From the NCBI GenBank assembly GCA_019186985.1, contig JABARQ010000015.1:287553-351552 (forward strand): a stretch of 64,000 nt of DNA. The letters run 5' to 3'. The notes beneath the pieces are model-generated. The model worked only from the letters and a program-made list of their open reading frames with translations, was not told where the DNA came from and ran no database searches. A program made the position numbers and the translations under genes. Below, in pieces: positions 1-11,565 of the stretch (positions are counted from its first letter, which is position 1; every line of letters begins with the position of its first letter). The DNA comes from Prosthecobacter sp. (lineage in GTDB: Bacteria; Verrucomicrobiota; Verrucomicrobiia; Verrucomicrobiales; Verrucomicrobiaceae).

Positions 1-846
1 GCCTGGCCCATTCTTTTTCTCCTCATCTGCCTGTCCGCCCGCCTGCTGCCGGGCCAGACCGGCCTGAAGCTGCGGCTGGTGTCCGAGACCACGGCGGTTG
101 TTCCAGGACAGAGCTTTCGCGTCGGCCTGTTCATCCAGCATGAAAAAGGCTGGCACACCTACTGGCGTCAGCCGGGCATCGTCGGGGTCCCCACCACCCT
201 CGACTGGCAGCTGCCCGAGGGCTTCAAGGCCGGCCCGCTTGAATACCCCGAGCCGGAAGCGACGAAGATGTTCCATATCAAGGCCCAGGGTTATGAGCGC
301 GACGTGCTCCTGCAGACGGAAATCCAGGCCCCGGCCAGCCTGCAGCCCGGCGACAGCATCACCCTGCGAGGCCGTGCTGCCTGGATGTGCTGCGCCAGCA
401 CCTGCCACCCGGGCACCCTGGAACTCAGCCTCCGCCTGCCCGTGGAGGCCACCAGCAGCCCCGACCCGGCCTGGCAGCCCCTCTTTGCCCAGGAAAGGGC
501 GCGTTATGCCCAGCCGTCCGACGCATGGTCGGCCGAGGCCAGTGAAGAGGGCTTGATGGTCACCCTGACCCTGCGGCCGGTCTCGGACAAGGCCCGTCCC
601 TTTCACCCCTCCGGCCCCTGGCCTAACCTTCTGTTTTTCACCGAGGACGGCTGGATCAACAGCGACCAGGACCAGCGGATCGAAGTCGGCCAGGACGGCT
701 CCCTGACCCTGCGACTGGTCCGTGCGGAGGTCTTTCTGGGGAAAAAAACGCCCGACAGGCTCCTGGGCGTGGTGCAAAGGGAAGGCGGCTGGCACAGGGA
801 CGGCTCCTTGCGAAGCATGATGATTCGTCCCTTGCTAAGACGCTGA
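1..846 (+). CDS. DsbD N-terminal-like domain protein (5' end cut off by window)
   Basis: The reading frame is open from base 1, so the start codon lies outside the window; the first ~20 codons are hydrophobic (ILFLLICL) and look like a signal peptide. An internal GTG at 79 is not a convincing start. The body contains G-W-H-T-Y-W-R-Q-P-G followed later by W-M-C-C-A-S-T-C-H-P-G and L-x-L-x-L-P-V. That arrangement is typical of the periplasmic immunoglobulin-like N-terminal domain of the thiol:disulfide interchange protein DsbD. No DsbD membrane or thioredoxin domain follows (stop at 846), so this is a stand-alone domain, probably a secreted redox or binding protein. Family assignment is fairly secure; the exact role is unknown. 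Confidence 0.75.
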   Translation, partial: AWPILFLLICLSARLLPGQTGLKLRLVSETTAVVPGQSFRVGLFIQHEKGWHTYWRQPGIVGVPTTLDWQLPEGFKAGPLEYPEPEATKMFHIKAQGYERDVLLQTEIQAPASLQPGDSITLRGRAAWMCCASTCHPGTLELSLRLPVEATSSPDPAWQPLFAQERARYAQPSDAWSAEASEEGLMVTLTLRPVSDKARPFHPSGPWPNLLFFTEDGWINSDQDQRIEVGQDGSLTLRLVRAEVFLGKKTPDRLLGVVQREGGWHRDGSLRSMMIRPLLRR

Positions 847-911
847 GCCCGCTGTCCGTTCCTCACACAGAGTTGAATTCGGCATAGAATCCACTACACC
901 TCCCCCCGAAC

Positions 912-1853
912 ATGAAAGGCATCCTCATTCTTATTCTAGCTGCGGCGGTCGGCTACCTCTCTTATGAATACGCCTATCCGGTGCTGGCCAACTATGTGAA
1001 GTTTGAAAAGCATAAAAAGGAGGTCGCGGTCGCCCCGGCCCCTGCGCCGGTGGTCAAGAAGGAGGTCGCGGTTGTCGAGCCGCCCAAGCCGAAGATGGAG
1101 CCCAAGCCGGAGCCACCCAAGCCCATGGCCCCCGAACCCAAGCCGGAGCCCATGCCAGAAATGCCGAAGCCCGTGGTTGATCCCAACGCCTTTGTGGCCC
1201 CGGCGCTGCCCAGCCTGGAAGAGCGCACGGAAAACTGGAGCAAGCTGCCAGCCTCCGCCTTCCCGAGGCCGGTCACCATCAAGCGTGACCTGACCCTGAG
1301 CATGAAGATGGGCGCCAACACCGCCTCCACCCAGGTCAAGGCCGGCGGCACCATGATCGCCCGCGGCCAGGATGGCCTCAACATCCTCGTCTCCCCCACC
1401 GAAACCTCTCCCATGAAGGCCTCGGTGGCCCTGGATGACACGAACCTGAAGGAGATCCTCAACGCCGGTTACGAAAACTGGAAGGTCACCTACATCGCCA
1501 GCCTGAAGCGCGCTCACGAATATCGCCTCGCCGCCGCAGAACGCGCCAAAAACGCACCCGCCAGCACCAAGGGCAGCACCGCCAAGGCAGGCAACGACAA
1601 GCCCACGAAGGACAAGGATGGCACCTACCCCCTTCTCATCGCCAGCATGAAGTCCGGCCAGGTCACTGAAATCAAGCCGGACTCGATCAAGGAATGGAGC
1701 GACCCCGTTCTTGAGGAGGGCATCTGGAAGGTCAATGTGAAGTACGAAACCATGACCATGTTCGGCAAGTTCGACACCGAGGCCCAGGCCCAGATCAAGA
1801 ACGGCGTCGTGGAGAAATGGATCTACACCGGCTCCGGCGAAGTCGTTCCCTGA
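912..1853 (+). CDS. Membrane-anchored Pro/Lys-rich protein of unknown function
   Basis: 313 aa. Residues ~3-20 form one hydrophobic segment (signal anchor). Residues ~38-92 are a TonB-like low-complexity linker rich in P, K, E and M (repeats such as PKPEP). A soluble domain of ~220 residues follows, interrupted by a Lys/Ala/Thr-rich stretch at ~207-237. I do not recognise the globular domain. It lies 65 bp downstream of the DsbD_N-like gene on the same strand and is followed by a good terminator, so it probably ends a short transcription unit. The linker length suggests it spans the periplasm from the inner membrane; this is inference from composition only. Confidence 0.7.
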   Translation: MKGILILILAAAVGYLSYEYAYPVLANYVKFEKHKKEVAVAPAPAPVVKKEVAVVEPPKPKMEPKPEPPKPMAPEPKPEPMPEMPKPVVDPNAFVAPALPSLEERTENWSKLPASAFPRPVTIKRDLTLSMKMGANTASTQVKAGGTMIARGQDGLNILVSPTETSPMKASVALDDTNLKEILNAGYENWKVTYIASLKRAHEYRLAAAERAKNAPASTKGSTAKAGNDKPTKDKDGTYPLLIASMKSGQVTEIKPDSIKEWSDPVLEEGIWKVNVKYETMTMFGKFDTEAQAQIKNGVVEKWIYTGSGEVVP

Positions 1854-1877
1854 AGCCTCCTTCGGCAAAACCTATCC

Positions 1878-1919
1878 AGCCCGGCCTTCCGCCATCCTGC
1901 GGGGCCGGGCTTCTTCTTG
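1878..1919 (+). terminator. Rho-independent terminator after the 912-1853 gene
   Basis: A perfect 9-bp inverted repeat (AGCCCGGCC at 1878-1886, GGCCGGGCT at 1903-1911) is followed on the plus strand by T-rich TTCTTCTTGT. It starts 25 bp after the stop codon at 1853. Confidence 0.8.
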
Positions 1920-2022
1920 TCAAAAACCTGCACGCCAAGGTCACAAAAGCTGTCCGGTTTTGTCTTTTCGCGCTGGAATGAGCAGGCTAGTAAAGGCCGC
2001 CCGCCCAACCTCCCTTCACCGC

Positions 2023-3702
2023 ATGAAACGCTACGCCCTCGGCATCGACTACGGCACCAACTCCTGCCGCTCACTGCTCATCGACCTCGACAACGGCGCT
2101 GAGGTGGGTTCGGCTGTCTTCCCCTATCCAAGCGGTGAAATGGGCATCCTTCTGGACCCGAAGGACCCGCACGTCGCCCGCCAGAACCCGCAGGACTACC
2201 TGGACGGGTTGGAAAGCGTCACGCGCAGCGCCCTTCACCAGGCAGCGGCCGCCATTCCGGGGTTCGATCCCTGTCAGGTCGTCGGCATCGGCATTGACAC
2301 CACCGGCAGCACGCCCATTCCCGTCAACCGCGAAGGCACGCCGCTCGGCCTGCTGCCGGAGTTCAAAAACAACCTCAACGCCATGGTCTGGCTGTGGAAG
2401 GACCACACCGGCCATGCAGAGGCCGCCGAAATCACCCAGCTGGGAAGCACGATGCGCCCGAACATCATGGCCAAGTGCGGCGGCATCTATTCCAGCGAAT
2501 GGTTCTGGAGCAAGATCCTCCGCCTCCGTCGTGTCGATGAAAAGATCTTCAACGCCGCCTACAGCTTCGTGGAGCACTGCGACTGGATCCCGGCCGTGCT
2601 CACCGGTGACACCAACCCGCTGACCCTCAGGCGCAGCATCTGCGCCGCCGGTCACAAGGCCATGTTCAGCAGCGAATGGGGCGGCCTGCCGGACAAGGAG
2701 TTTCTTGGCAGGCTGGATCCAAGCCTCGCCGACCTGCGTGACCGCCTTTATTCCGAAGCCCACACCGCCGACACCCGCGCAGGCGGCCTTTGCGCGGAGT
2801 GGGCCGCGCGTCTTGGCCTGAAGGAAGGCACGGCCGTCAGTGTCGGCGCCTTTGACGCCCACATGGGAGCCGTCGGCGCCGGCATCAAGGAGGGCACGCT
2901 GGTGAAGATCCTCGGCACCAGCACCTGCGACCTCATGATCGCCCCCGCTGGCAGGCCGCTGGCTGACATCCCGGGCGTCTGTGGCATCGTCAACGGCAGC
3001 GTGCTGCCCGGTTTCCATGGCATCGAGGCAGGACAGAGCGCCGTGGGCGACCTCTTTCTCTGGCTCGTCAACCACCTCGTCCCCGAAGGCTACGGCGCCA
3101 CGCCCGGCGAGAAGTTTGTGAACATGGAAAAGGCCATGACCGGCCAGAAGCCCGGCGCCACCGGCCTGCTCGCCCTCGACTGGAACAACGGCAACCGCAC
3201 CATCCTCGTCGACGTGCGCCTCACCGGCCTGCTGCTCGGCCAGACGCTCCACACCGAGGCCCACGAAATCTACCGCGCCTACATCGAGGCCACCGCCTTT
3301 GGCGCGCTGACCATCATCAGGCGCGTCGAGGAATACGGTGTGAAGATCGACGAAATCATCAACACTGGCGGCCTGTCCATCAAGAACGCCACGCTCATGC
3401 AGATCTACGCCGACATCATCGGCAAGCCGATGAAGGTCAGCCAGAGCGAACAGACCTGCGCCCTGGGCGCCGCCATCTTCGGCGCGGCCGCAGCTGGTGT
3501 GGAGGACCTGGGCAGCCTCCAGGCCAGGGTCACCGCCACACGCGAGAAGGTGTATCATCCCATCCCAGAAAACGTCGCGGTCTACCGTGAGCTCTACGCC
3601 CTCTACCGCACCCTGCACGACGCCTTCGGCACCGCCGGCTGGAGCGGCAGGCTGAACCACGTCATGAAACAGCTCCTCGACATCCGGGCACGTCAGGGGT
3701 GA
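2023..3702 (+). CDS. araB: Ribulokinase (FGGY family)
   Basis: 559 aa from the ATG at 2023. An in-frame ATG at 1960 would add 21 residues without similarity to the family, so it is not chosen. The N-terminus (GIDYGTNSCR) is the FGGY-kinase phosphate-binding motif. The conserved GIDTTGSTP, the W-W/L-K-D-H-T region and the C-terminal ATP-binding segment (NTGGLSIKNATLMQIYAD, then ALGAAIFGA) match ribulokinase AraB, which phosphorylates L-ribulose or related ketopentoses. Length is normal for the family. No araA or araD is nearby, so its pathway partners must lie elsewhere. The next gene is convergent. Confidence 0.9.
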   Translation: MKRYALGIDYGTNSCRSLLIDLDNGAEVGSAVFPYPSGEMGILLDPKDPHVARQNPQDYLDGLESVTRSALHQAAAAIPGFDPCQVVGIGIDTTGSTPIPVNREGTPLGLLPEFKNNLNAMVWLWKDHTGHAEAAEITQLGSTMRPNIMAKCGGIYSSEWFWSKILRLRRVDEKIFNAAYSFVEHCDWIPAVLTGDTNPLTLRRSICAAGHKAMFSSEWGGLPDKEFLGRLDPSLADLRDRLYSEAHTADTRAGGLCAEWAARLGLKEGTAVSVGAFDAHMGAVGAGIKEGTLVKILGTSTCDLMIAPAGRPLADIPGVCGIVNGSVLPGFHGIEAGQSAVGDLFLWLVNHLVPEGYGATPGEKFVNMEKAMTGQKPGATGLLALDWNNGNRTILVDVRLTGLLLGQTLHTEAHEIYRAYIEATAFGALTIIRRVEEYGVKIDEIINTGGLSIKNATLMQIYADIIGKPMKVSQSEQTCALGAAIFGAAAAGVEDLGSLQARVTATREKVYHPIPENVAVYRELYALYRTLHDAFGTAGWSGRLNHVMKQLLDIRARQG

Positions 3703-3984
3703 GGAGAGATCTCGAAAACTGGACAGGCTTGCGCAAAAGCGGTGAAGGGCTTCAGCCCGTCACCCCTCACGATGACCCCGAACGCCTGCGCAGCCCAGCC
3801 ACATGCTATCCACGCCAACTTTGTCACGCCGCCGCCGACAATTGCCCGGGTCTTCCGCAAGGTCACAAGCTGAGCTCATGACAGCTTCGCTGCATCCCCC
3901 TGCGAAGATTGAGCCTTGGCGCCTTGGAACATTCCCTGGTCCTTGGTGCTTGAACAATGGTCATTCCCAATCCGGTCCCCATGC
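3703..3984. other. Non-coding convergent spacer with TTGG-rich degenerate repeat
   Basis: The region between araB (plus) and acs (minus) has no credible gene. At ~3908-3965 it carries a degenerate low-complexity sequence rich in CTTGG, TGGTCCTTGG and GGTCATT words. A similar composition occurs in the other long convergent spacer (11.57-11.92 kb). The acs terminator lies at its right end. Confidence 0.5.
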
Positions 3985-3989
3985 AGGGA

Positions 3990-4032
3990 AAAACATAAAG
4001 AAACAGCCCCTTAAGCTCGAAGCAAAAGGGGC
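3990..4032 (-). terminator. Terminator of acs (minus strand)
   Basis: Inverted repeat GCCCCTT (4006-4012) / AAGGGGC (4026-4032). Read on the minus strand it is followed by TGTTTCTTTATGTTTTT, a T-rich tract. It lies about 50 bp beyond the acs stop codon. Confidence 0.7.
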
Positions 4033-4081
4033 CGTGAAAATCCTCAACACACTCACGCGCTGAAGATCATGTTCATTTGCG

Positions 4082-6112
<2,031 letters not shown>

Positions 6113-6239
6113 GGTCGGGGAAACGGGGGCGGAATTAACGCAGGGAGGAGGAGGCTACATGCAGCCGACTTTGTCTGGCAACCGCGAAGTGTGATACTTT
6201 GAAACCCTTCTTGGTCCCGCCTCCAGGGCTGGATGCCGC

Positions 6240-7463
6240 TCATTCCGCCGTCTCGACCAGCTCGGCGCTCACCAGGCCCTGGGTCACATGGCGGGGCTGG
6301 GCGATGATGTCCACCAGACGCTCAAAGGTGTCCCGCCCCCGGGTGATCTCGATCTCCACCCGCAGGAAATAGATGGGGATCTCCCCGGGTGGCAGCCGGG
6401 GAAAGCGCACATAATCCTTCTCCGTGGTCAGCACCGCGTCGGCGTCGGCCTTGACGCAGCGGTCAATGAACTGGGTGATCTCCTTCTCCTGAAACCGGTG
6501 ATGGTCGGTGAACCGCGCCGTCCACTGCACCTTGGCCCCCAGCTTCCGGCAGCCGTTTTCAAAGCTCTCCGGCACGGCGATCCCCGACAGGGCGCCGACG
6601 TACTTCCCCTTGAAGGCGTCCAGCGGCAGGCGCTCGCCGGTGTGGATGTCCTGGAAGTACACGGGCCGGTGACGGCACTCGACGATGTCGGCGACCGGAT
6701 TGTGACGCTCGATCTGACGGATCACCTCGGCGCTGTCACCGTCCGACTTGGTCAGGAAGATGTAGCTGGCACGGCGCAGGCTTTTCGGCGGCTCGCGCAG
6801 GGTGCCGCGGGGCAGCATGTAGCCGGTGCCAAACGGCGCCGTCTTGTCCACCAGCACGATGTCATGCCTGTGCTTCAGCCGGAGATACTGCAGGCCGTCG
6901 TCGAGGATCAGCACGTCCGCGCCAAACCTGCGGATGGCAAAGGCGCCGGCCTTCACCCGGTCTCGGTCCACCACCACCGGCACGCCGGGGCAGTTGTGGG
7001 CGAGCATGAAGGGCTCGTCACCGGCGTTGTGCGAGTCCAGCAGGACCTTCTCACCGTCGCTCACCACGCGCGGGGGCAGCCCCTTGGGCTTGCGCGCAAG
7101 GCCCAGCTTCGCGGCGATCCGCCAGCTCAGCGGCGGCTTGCGCTGACGCTTGCTCTTGTAGCCGCGGCTCAGGATGGCGACGCGGCGGCCGCGGTCGCGC
7201 AGCGACTTGGCGAGCAGTTCCACCACGGGCGTCTTGCCGGTGCCGCCGACGGTGATGTTGCCCACGCTGATCACGGGCACGCCGAGGTGGTGGTCGTGAA
7301 TGTAGCGTTCTCGGTAGAGGTAGAGCCGGAGCTTCACCGCCCCCTTGTAGATGCCGGAGAGAAACCAGAACACCGTGCGCAGCATCGACGCGCGCAATCC
7401 CCGACGGTTGTGGATGATCACGTCGATGATGTATTGCTCGAAATCTTCGAGGGTGTCCTTCAT
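6240..7463 (-). CDS. lpxK: Tetraacyldisaccharide 4'-kinase
   Basis: 407 aa from the ATG at 7461-7463; an earlier in-frame start would add 28 residues of unrelated sequence. LpxK phosphorylates the 4' position of the lipid A disaccharide precursor at the inner membrane. A Walker A motif ([12 protein letters not shown]) lies at residues ~69-79, preceded by a hydrophobic membrane-associating helix (~30-50). SRGYKSK, VVSDGEK, GDEP and LDDGLQ are further LpxK hallmarks. Its presence implies LPS/lipid A synthesis and a diderm envelope. It is not in an lpx operon; lpxI lies ~9 kb away. Confidence 0.93.
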   Translation of the reverse strand: MKDTLEDFEQYIIDVIIHNRRGLRASMLRTVFWFLSGIYKGAVKLRLYLYRERYIHDHHLGVPVISVGNITVGGTGKTPVVELLAKSLRDRGRRVAILSRGYKSKRQRKPPLSWRIAAKLGLARKPKGLPPRVVSDGEKVLLDSHNAGDEPFMLAHNCPGVPVVVDRDRVKAGAFAIRRFGADVLILDDGLQYLRLKHRHDIVLVDKTAPFGTGYMLPRGTLREPPKSLRRASYIFLTKSDGDSAEVIRQIERHNPVADIVECRHRPVYFQDIHTGERLPLDAFKGKYVGALSGIAVPESFENGCRKLGAKVQWTARFTDHHRFQEKEITQFIDRCVKADADAVLTTEKDYVRFPRLPPGEIPIYFLRVEIEITRGRDTFERLVDIIAQPRHVTQGLVSAELVETAE

Positions 7464-7590
7464 TCGGGGCCGCCGAGCCTGCCGCAGGCCGGAGGGACAC
7501 TCAAGCGCCGAGACCTTAAAACTTGCCCGGCCCGGGGAAACCCGCATCGCACGGCTTGGCAGCCACGGCCCCAGGCGCTAAGGGACGGGC

Positions 7591-8340
7591 GTGCAGCACG
7601 CGCATAACCAGGACTTCAGCATCATCGACGAAACGGACGACTACATCGTCGTGGACAAGCCCGCGCCGCTGCAGATCCACCCCGGCAGCCTGCATGGAGC
7701 CCCGACGCTCTGGCACGGGCTGCGTGACCTGCTGGCCTATGAGATGGCCAACGGCGGCCAGGTGAGCATCATCAACCGCCTGGACCGCGAGACCAGCGGC
7801 GTGGTGCTGGTGGCGAAGAACGCCGCCTGGGCCCGTCTTTTCGGCATCGCCATGCAGGAGCATCAGATCCGCAAGACCTACCACGCCATCGTTCATGGCT
7901 GGCCCGAATGGGAGACGCTCGAACTCGACGCCCCGATCCTGCGCAAGGGTGAGGTCATGGAGTCGCCCATCTGGGTCCGCCAGGCCGTCCACCCGGATGG
8001 AACGCCCTGCCAGACACAGTTCCGCACGCTCCGCCGCTGCAAGCATCCCAGGGCCGGCAGGCTGGCGCTGGTGGAGGCACGCCCCCTCACCGGCAGGATG
8101 CACCAGATCCGCGTCCACCTCTCCCATCTGGGGCTGCCCATCCTCGGCGACAAGATCTACGGCCTCGACGAGCAATGCTACCTGGAGTTCATCGAAACCG
8201 GCTGGACCCCGGCGCTTGAGGGCAGGCTTTTCTCCTCCCGCCAGGCCCTGCATTCACGGCGGATGGAGGTTTCGGCACCCGGCTTCCAGGGCGACTGGGA
8301 ATGCACGCCTCCCGCTGAAATGCAATCCTGGTTAGGTTAG
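7591..8340 (+). CDS. RluA-family RNA pseudouridine synthase
   Basis: 249 aa, GTG start at 7591. Converts uridine to pseudouridine in rRNA or tRNA. The catalytic motif is N-R-L-D-R-E-T-S-G with Asp65 as nucleophile (the first residue is usually His). Further RluA motifs are VDKP near residue 22 and the C-terminal R-x-H-Q-I-R-x-H-L with LGDKIYG. There is no N-terminal S4 domain, so it is a minimal single-domain member whose target cannot be told from sequence. It converges on the EVE-domain gene with only 10 bp between them. Confidence 0.88.
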   Translation: MQHAHNQDFSIIDETDDYIVVDKPAPLQIHPGSLHGAPTLWHGLRDLLAYEMANGGQVSIINRLDRETSGVVLVAKNAAWARLFGIAMQEHQIRKTYHAIVHGWPEWETLELDAPILRKGEVMESPIWVRQAVHPDGTPCQTQFRTLRRCKHPRAGRLALVEARPLTGRMHQIRVHLSHLGLPILGDKIYGLDEQCYLEFIETGWTPALEGRLFSSRQALHSRRMEVSAPGFQGDWECTPPAEMQSWLG

Positions 8341-8350
8341 GCCCGGCCGC

Positions 8351-8827
8351 TCAGGCCCTGGCATGAAGGCCGCCCAGCCGGCAGATGCGCGCCCAGTGCG
8401 CCCTCTCCACCGGCGTGATGGAAAGCCGGTTGCCCCGGCGCAGGATCAGCATGTCCGCCAGCGCAGGATCCGAACGCAGCATCTCCAGCGTGACGAACTC
8501 CGCAAAGTCCGCCTCCCACTTCACATCAACCATCAGCCATCTCGGCGCCTCCCGTCGGCTGCCTGCGTCGAAGTACTCCGAGGCGGGGTCGAACTGCGTC
8601 GGATCCGGATAGGCCTCGCGCACGACCCGCACCACGCCGGCAATGCCTGGAACATCACAGGAAGAGTGGTAGAAGAAGCCGAGGTCGCCCAGGGTCATCT
8701 GGTCGCGCATCATGTTGCGCACCTGGTAGTTGCGCACGCCGTTCCAGGGCTCGGTCTTCTTCGGGCGTGACTTGAGGTCGTCGAAGGAAAACACGTCGGG
8801 TTCGGATTTCAGCAGCCAGAATGACAT
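8351..8827 (-). CDS. EVE domain-containing protein
   Basis: 158 aa from the ATG at 8825-8827 (the upstream extension is unrelated). The N-terminus W-L-L-K-S-E-P-D-V-F-S-F-D-D-L and the following W-x-G-V-R-N-Y-Q-x-R-N, G-D-x-x-F-F-Y-H-S are diagnostic of the EVE/thymocyte nuclear protein 1 family. These PUA-fold domains are thought to read modified bases in DNA or RNA. Length matches stand-alone bacterial EVE proteins. It lies tail-to-tail with a pseudouridine synthase; a functional link is only suggested by position. Confidence 0.88.
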   Translation of the reverse strand: MSFWLLKSEPDVFSFDDLKSRPKKTEPWNGVRNYQVRNMMRDQMTLGDLGFFYHSSCDVPGIAGVVRVVREAYPDPTQFDPASEYFDAGSRREAPRWLMVDVKWEADFAEFVTLEMLRSDPALADMLILRRGNRLSITPVERAHWARICRLGGLHARA

Positions 8828-8997
8828 CGTGAATCCTGGCCTAACAGGCCTTCTGCGGCAAGGACTATGCGCCACTCCCGGGGAGGAGACGCCGCCATTT
8901 AAGGCTGGCCTCCGGCAAAACCGGCCCGCAAACTTGGCCTCAGTCCTGCTTAATTGCCTTTCAGGCGGCGCGCCGCCCTGCCCCAACCCCAACCGCC

Positions 8998-10440
8998 ATG
9001 CTTTTCGACCAGTATCAGCCGGAGGATTTCTTCGATGAGATGTTCACCTCCGGAAACGAAGTACGCCCGCACTACCACGCCGTCGGCGAAGCCCTGAACG
9101 CCGTCTCCGCCGAGGAGTTCCGCAACCGCCAGACCGCCGTCGAGGCCGCGTTCATGCGCGGCGGCGTCACCTTCACCGTCTACTCGGATTCCCAAGGCAC
9201 GGAACGCATCTTCCCCTTTGACTGCGTGCCGCGCGTCATCTCCGCCGAGGAATGGGACATGGTCGAAAGGGGGCTGATCCAGCGCCTCACCGCGCTGAAC
9301 CTCTTCCTGCACGACATCTACCACGAGCAGAAGATCATCAAGGACCGCGTCATCCCGCCCCAGTACCTGCTGAGCGCAAAGCACTTCCGCCGCGAGTTCA
9401 TGCACTTCGAGGTGCCGAAGAACGTCTACGTCCACATCTGCGGCACCGACCTCATCCGCGACAAGGACGGACGTTACCTCGTCCTCGAGGACAACCTGCG
9501 CTGCCCCTCCGGCGCCAGCTACATGCTGGAAAACCGCAGCGCCCTCAAACGCACCTTCCCCGAGCTCTTCCAGGCGGCCGGCGTGCGTCCGGTCGACCAA
9601 TATCCCGCCGAGCTCCTCAAGGTCCTGCAATACTGCGCGCCGGCCAAGTTCCGCGGCAATGACGCCCCGAACGCGGTGCTCCTCACCCCCGGCGTCTTCA
9701 ACAGCGCCTACTTCGAACACGCCTTCCTGGCCCGCCAGATGGGCATTCCGATTGTCGAGGGGCGTGACCTGCTGGTCCGCGACCACAAGGTCTTCATGCG
9801 CACCACCGCCGGCCTCGTCCAGGTGGACGTCATCTACCGTCGCATCGACGACGACTTCCTCGACCCCTCCGTGTTCCGCGCCGACTCGCTCCTCGGCGTG
9901 CCCGGCCTCGTCAACGCCTACCGGGCCGGCAACGTCAGCCTGGCCAACAGCATCGGCACCGGAGTCGCCGATGACAAGGTGGTCTACTACTTCGTGCCGA
10001 AGATGATCAAGTACTACCTTGGAGAGGACCCCATCCTGCCCAACGTCGACACTTATCTCGCGTCCGAGCCGCAGGACTGCGCCTTCATCCTCGACAACCT
10101 TTCCAAGCTCGTCGTGAAATCCGCCAACGAGGCCGGCGGCTACGGCATGCTCATGGGCCCCTGGGCCTCCAGGGAGGAGATCGAGGCCTTCCGGAAAATG
10201 ATCGAGGAAAACCCCCGCAACTTCATCGCCCAGAACCCGATCTCCCTGAGCCGGCATCCCACCTGGTGCGGAGAGCACTTCGAAGGACGTCACATCGACC
10301 TGCGGCCCTACATCCTCTGCGGCGAGAAGATCGTCGTCACCCCGGGCGGCCTCACCCGCGTGGCCCTGCGCAAGGGCAGCCTCGTCGTCAACAGCTCCCA
10401 GGGCGGCGGCTCCAAGGACACCTGGGTCCTCAAGCACTGA
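8998..10440 (+). CDS. Circularly permuted ATP-grasp type 2 protein (DUF404/DUF407)
   Basis: 480 aa. The start M-L-F-D-Q-Y, the central segments ([25 protein letters not shown]-type, [28 protein letters not shown]) and the C-terminal [15 protein letters not shown] block are the conserved pieces of the circularly permuted ATP-grasp family. These enzymes are predicted to form peptide-like bonds using ATP and are almost always encoded beside an alpha-E (DUF403) protein, as here (46 bp downstream). Usually a transglutaminase-like protease completes the system; none is in this window. The natural substrate is unknown. Confidence 0.9.
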   Translation: MLFDQYQPEDFFDEMFTSGNEVRPHYHAVGEALNAVSAEEFRNRQTAVEAAFMRGGVTFTVYSDSQGTERIFPFDCVPRVISAEEWDMVERGLIQRLTALNLFLHDIYHEQKIIKDRVIPPQYLLSAKHFRREFMHFEVPKNVYVHICGTDLIRDKDGRYLVLEDNLRCPSGASYMLENRSALKRTFPELFQAAGVRPVDQYPAELLKVLQYCAPAKFRGNDAPNAVLLTPGVFNSAYFEHAFLARQMGIPIVEGRDLLVRDHKVFMRTTAGLVQVDVIYRRIDDDFLDPSVFRADSLLGVPGLVNAYRAGNVSLANSIGTGVADDKVVYYFVPKMIKYYLGEDPILPNVDTYLASEPQDCAFILDNLSKLVVKSANEAGGYGMLMGPWASREEIEAFRKMIEENPRNFIAQNPISLSRHPTWCGEHFEGRHIDLRPYILCGEKIVVTPGGLTRVALRKGSLVVNSSQGGGSKDTWVLKH

Positions 10441-10485
10441 CGCCCGACGCCTGCCTAACCAACCCTGTGCTCCCATTCCCCAGCC

Positions 10486-11565
10486 ATGCCCCCCGTTTCC
10501 AACGCACGTGAAGAACTCGCCCGCCACAAGCAGGCGAACGTCATGCTCGCCCGTGTCGCAGGCAGCCTCTACTGGATGAGCCGCTACCTCGAGCGCGCCG
10601 AAAACCAGGCCCGCCTCATCGACGTCAACCTCCAGCTCCTCCTCGACTTCGGCCATGTGACCGACGAGCAGCTCAAGGCGCACTGGCTGCCCATCGTCCG
10701 CTCCTCAGGGGACGAGGCCCTGTTCAACGAACTTTACGACACGGCCGACAGCGAGAGCGTCACCGAGTTCATGACCTTCCGCACGGAGAATCCAAACTCG
10801 CTCGTCTCCTGCATCTCCAACGCCCGCGAAAACGCCCGCCAGGTCCGCGACCAGATCTCCAGCGAGATGTGGGAGGTGCTGAACGACGCCTACCATTTCA
10901 TCCTGGGGGCCGACGCCAAGACCGTCTGGCACGAAGGCGCCAGCGCCTTCTACGACCAGATCAAGCGCTTCTCCCACCTCTTCCAGGGCATCACCGTCAG
11001 CACCTTCTCACGCAACGAGGGCTTCGAGTTCATCCAGTTCGGCAAGTACCTCGAGCGCGCCGACCAGATCACCCGCCTGCTCGACATCAAGTACCACATC
11101 CTGCTGCCCAGCGCCTCGGATGTCGGGGGTGCCGTGGACACCGCCCAGTGGCATGCCGTGCTCCGCAGCGCCAGCGCCCTGGAGGCCTACCGCCGCTATT
11201 ACGTCGCCGATGTCTTCTACAAGAAGGTCGTCGAGTTCCTGATCTTCGACGACAGCTTCCCCCGCAGCCTGAAGTTCTGCTGCCAGGAGATGGACCACTT
11301 CATCGAGCTCATCACCGAATCCTCGGCTGAAGCCGGTGACCGCACCGCCATCGAGCGCTTCAGGGCCTTCCTGGAAAGACTGAACGAGCTTTCCGTCGAG
11401 GACATCTTCTCCCAGGGCCTGCACGAGTTCCTTGACGAGGCCCAGGTCGAGGTCGGCAGCATTGGCGGCCAGCTTTACAGCACCTACATGTACTTCCCGC
11501 CGGTCGACCTTCAGGCCGAAATCCGCTTCCACCAGCAGCAGGAGCAGCAGCAGCAGCAGCAGTGA
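10486..11565 (+). CDS. Alpha-E (DUF403) protein with polyglutamine tail
   Basis: 359 aa. MLARVAGSLYWMSRYLERAENQARLIDVN near the N-terminus is the classic alpha-E signature; a second FGKYLERADQITRLLDIKYH copy near residue 185 shows the internal repeat typical of the family. It is the partner of the permuted ATP-grasp gene 46 bp upstream and is surely co-transcribed. The C-terminus runs into Q-Q-Q-E followed by six Q, encoded by a CAG tract, which is not a normal part of the family. Confidence 0.9.
   Translation: MPPVSNAREELARHKQANVMLARVAGSLYWMSRYLERAENQARLIDVNLQLLLDFGHVTDEQLKAHWLPIVRSSGDEALFNELYDTADSESVTEFMTFRTENPNSLVSCISNARENARQVRDQISSEMWEVLNDAYHFILGADAKTVWHEGASAFYDQIKRFSHLFQGITVSTFSRNEGFEFIQFGKYLERADQITRLLDIKYHILLPSASDVGGAVDTAQWHAVLRSASALEAYRRYYVADVFYKKVVEFLIFDDSFPRSLKFCCQEMDHFIELITESSAEAGDRTAIERFRAFLERLNELSVEDIFSQGLHEFLDEAQVEVGSIGGQLYSTYMYFPPVDLQAEIRFHQQQEQQQQQQ
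11533..11562 (+). repeat. CAG trinucleotide tract at the 3' end of the alpha-E gene
   Basis: Ten consecutive triplets, nine CAG and one GAG, immediately before the TGA stop. They encode the Gln tail of the alpha-E protein. Such a tract is prone to slippage, which would change tail length but not frame. Confidence 0.85.

Noticed and set aside
8998..11565. Complete ATP-grasp/alpha-E/transglutaminase system
   Set aside because: Only the first two components are present; no transglutaminase-like gene lies within reach in this window.
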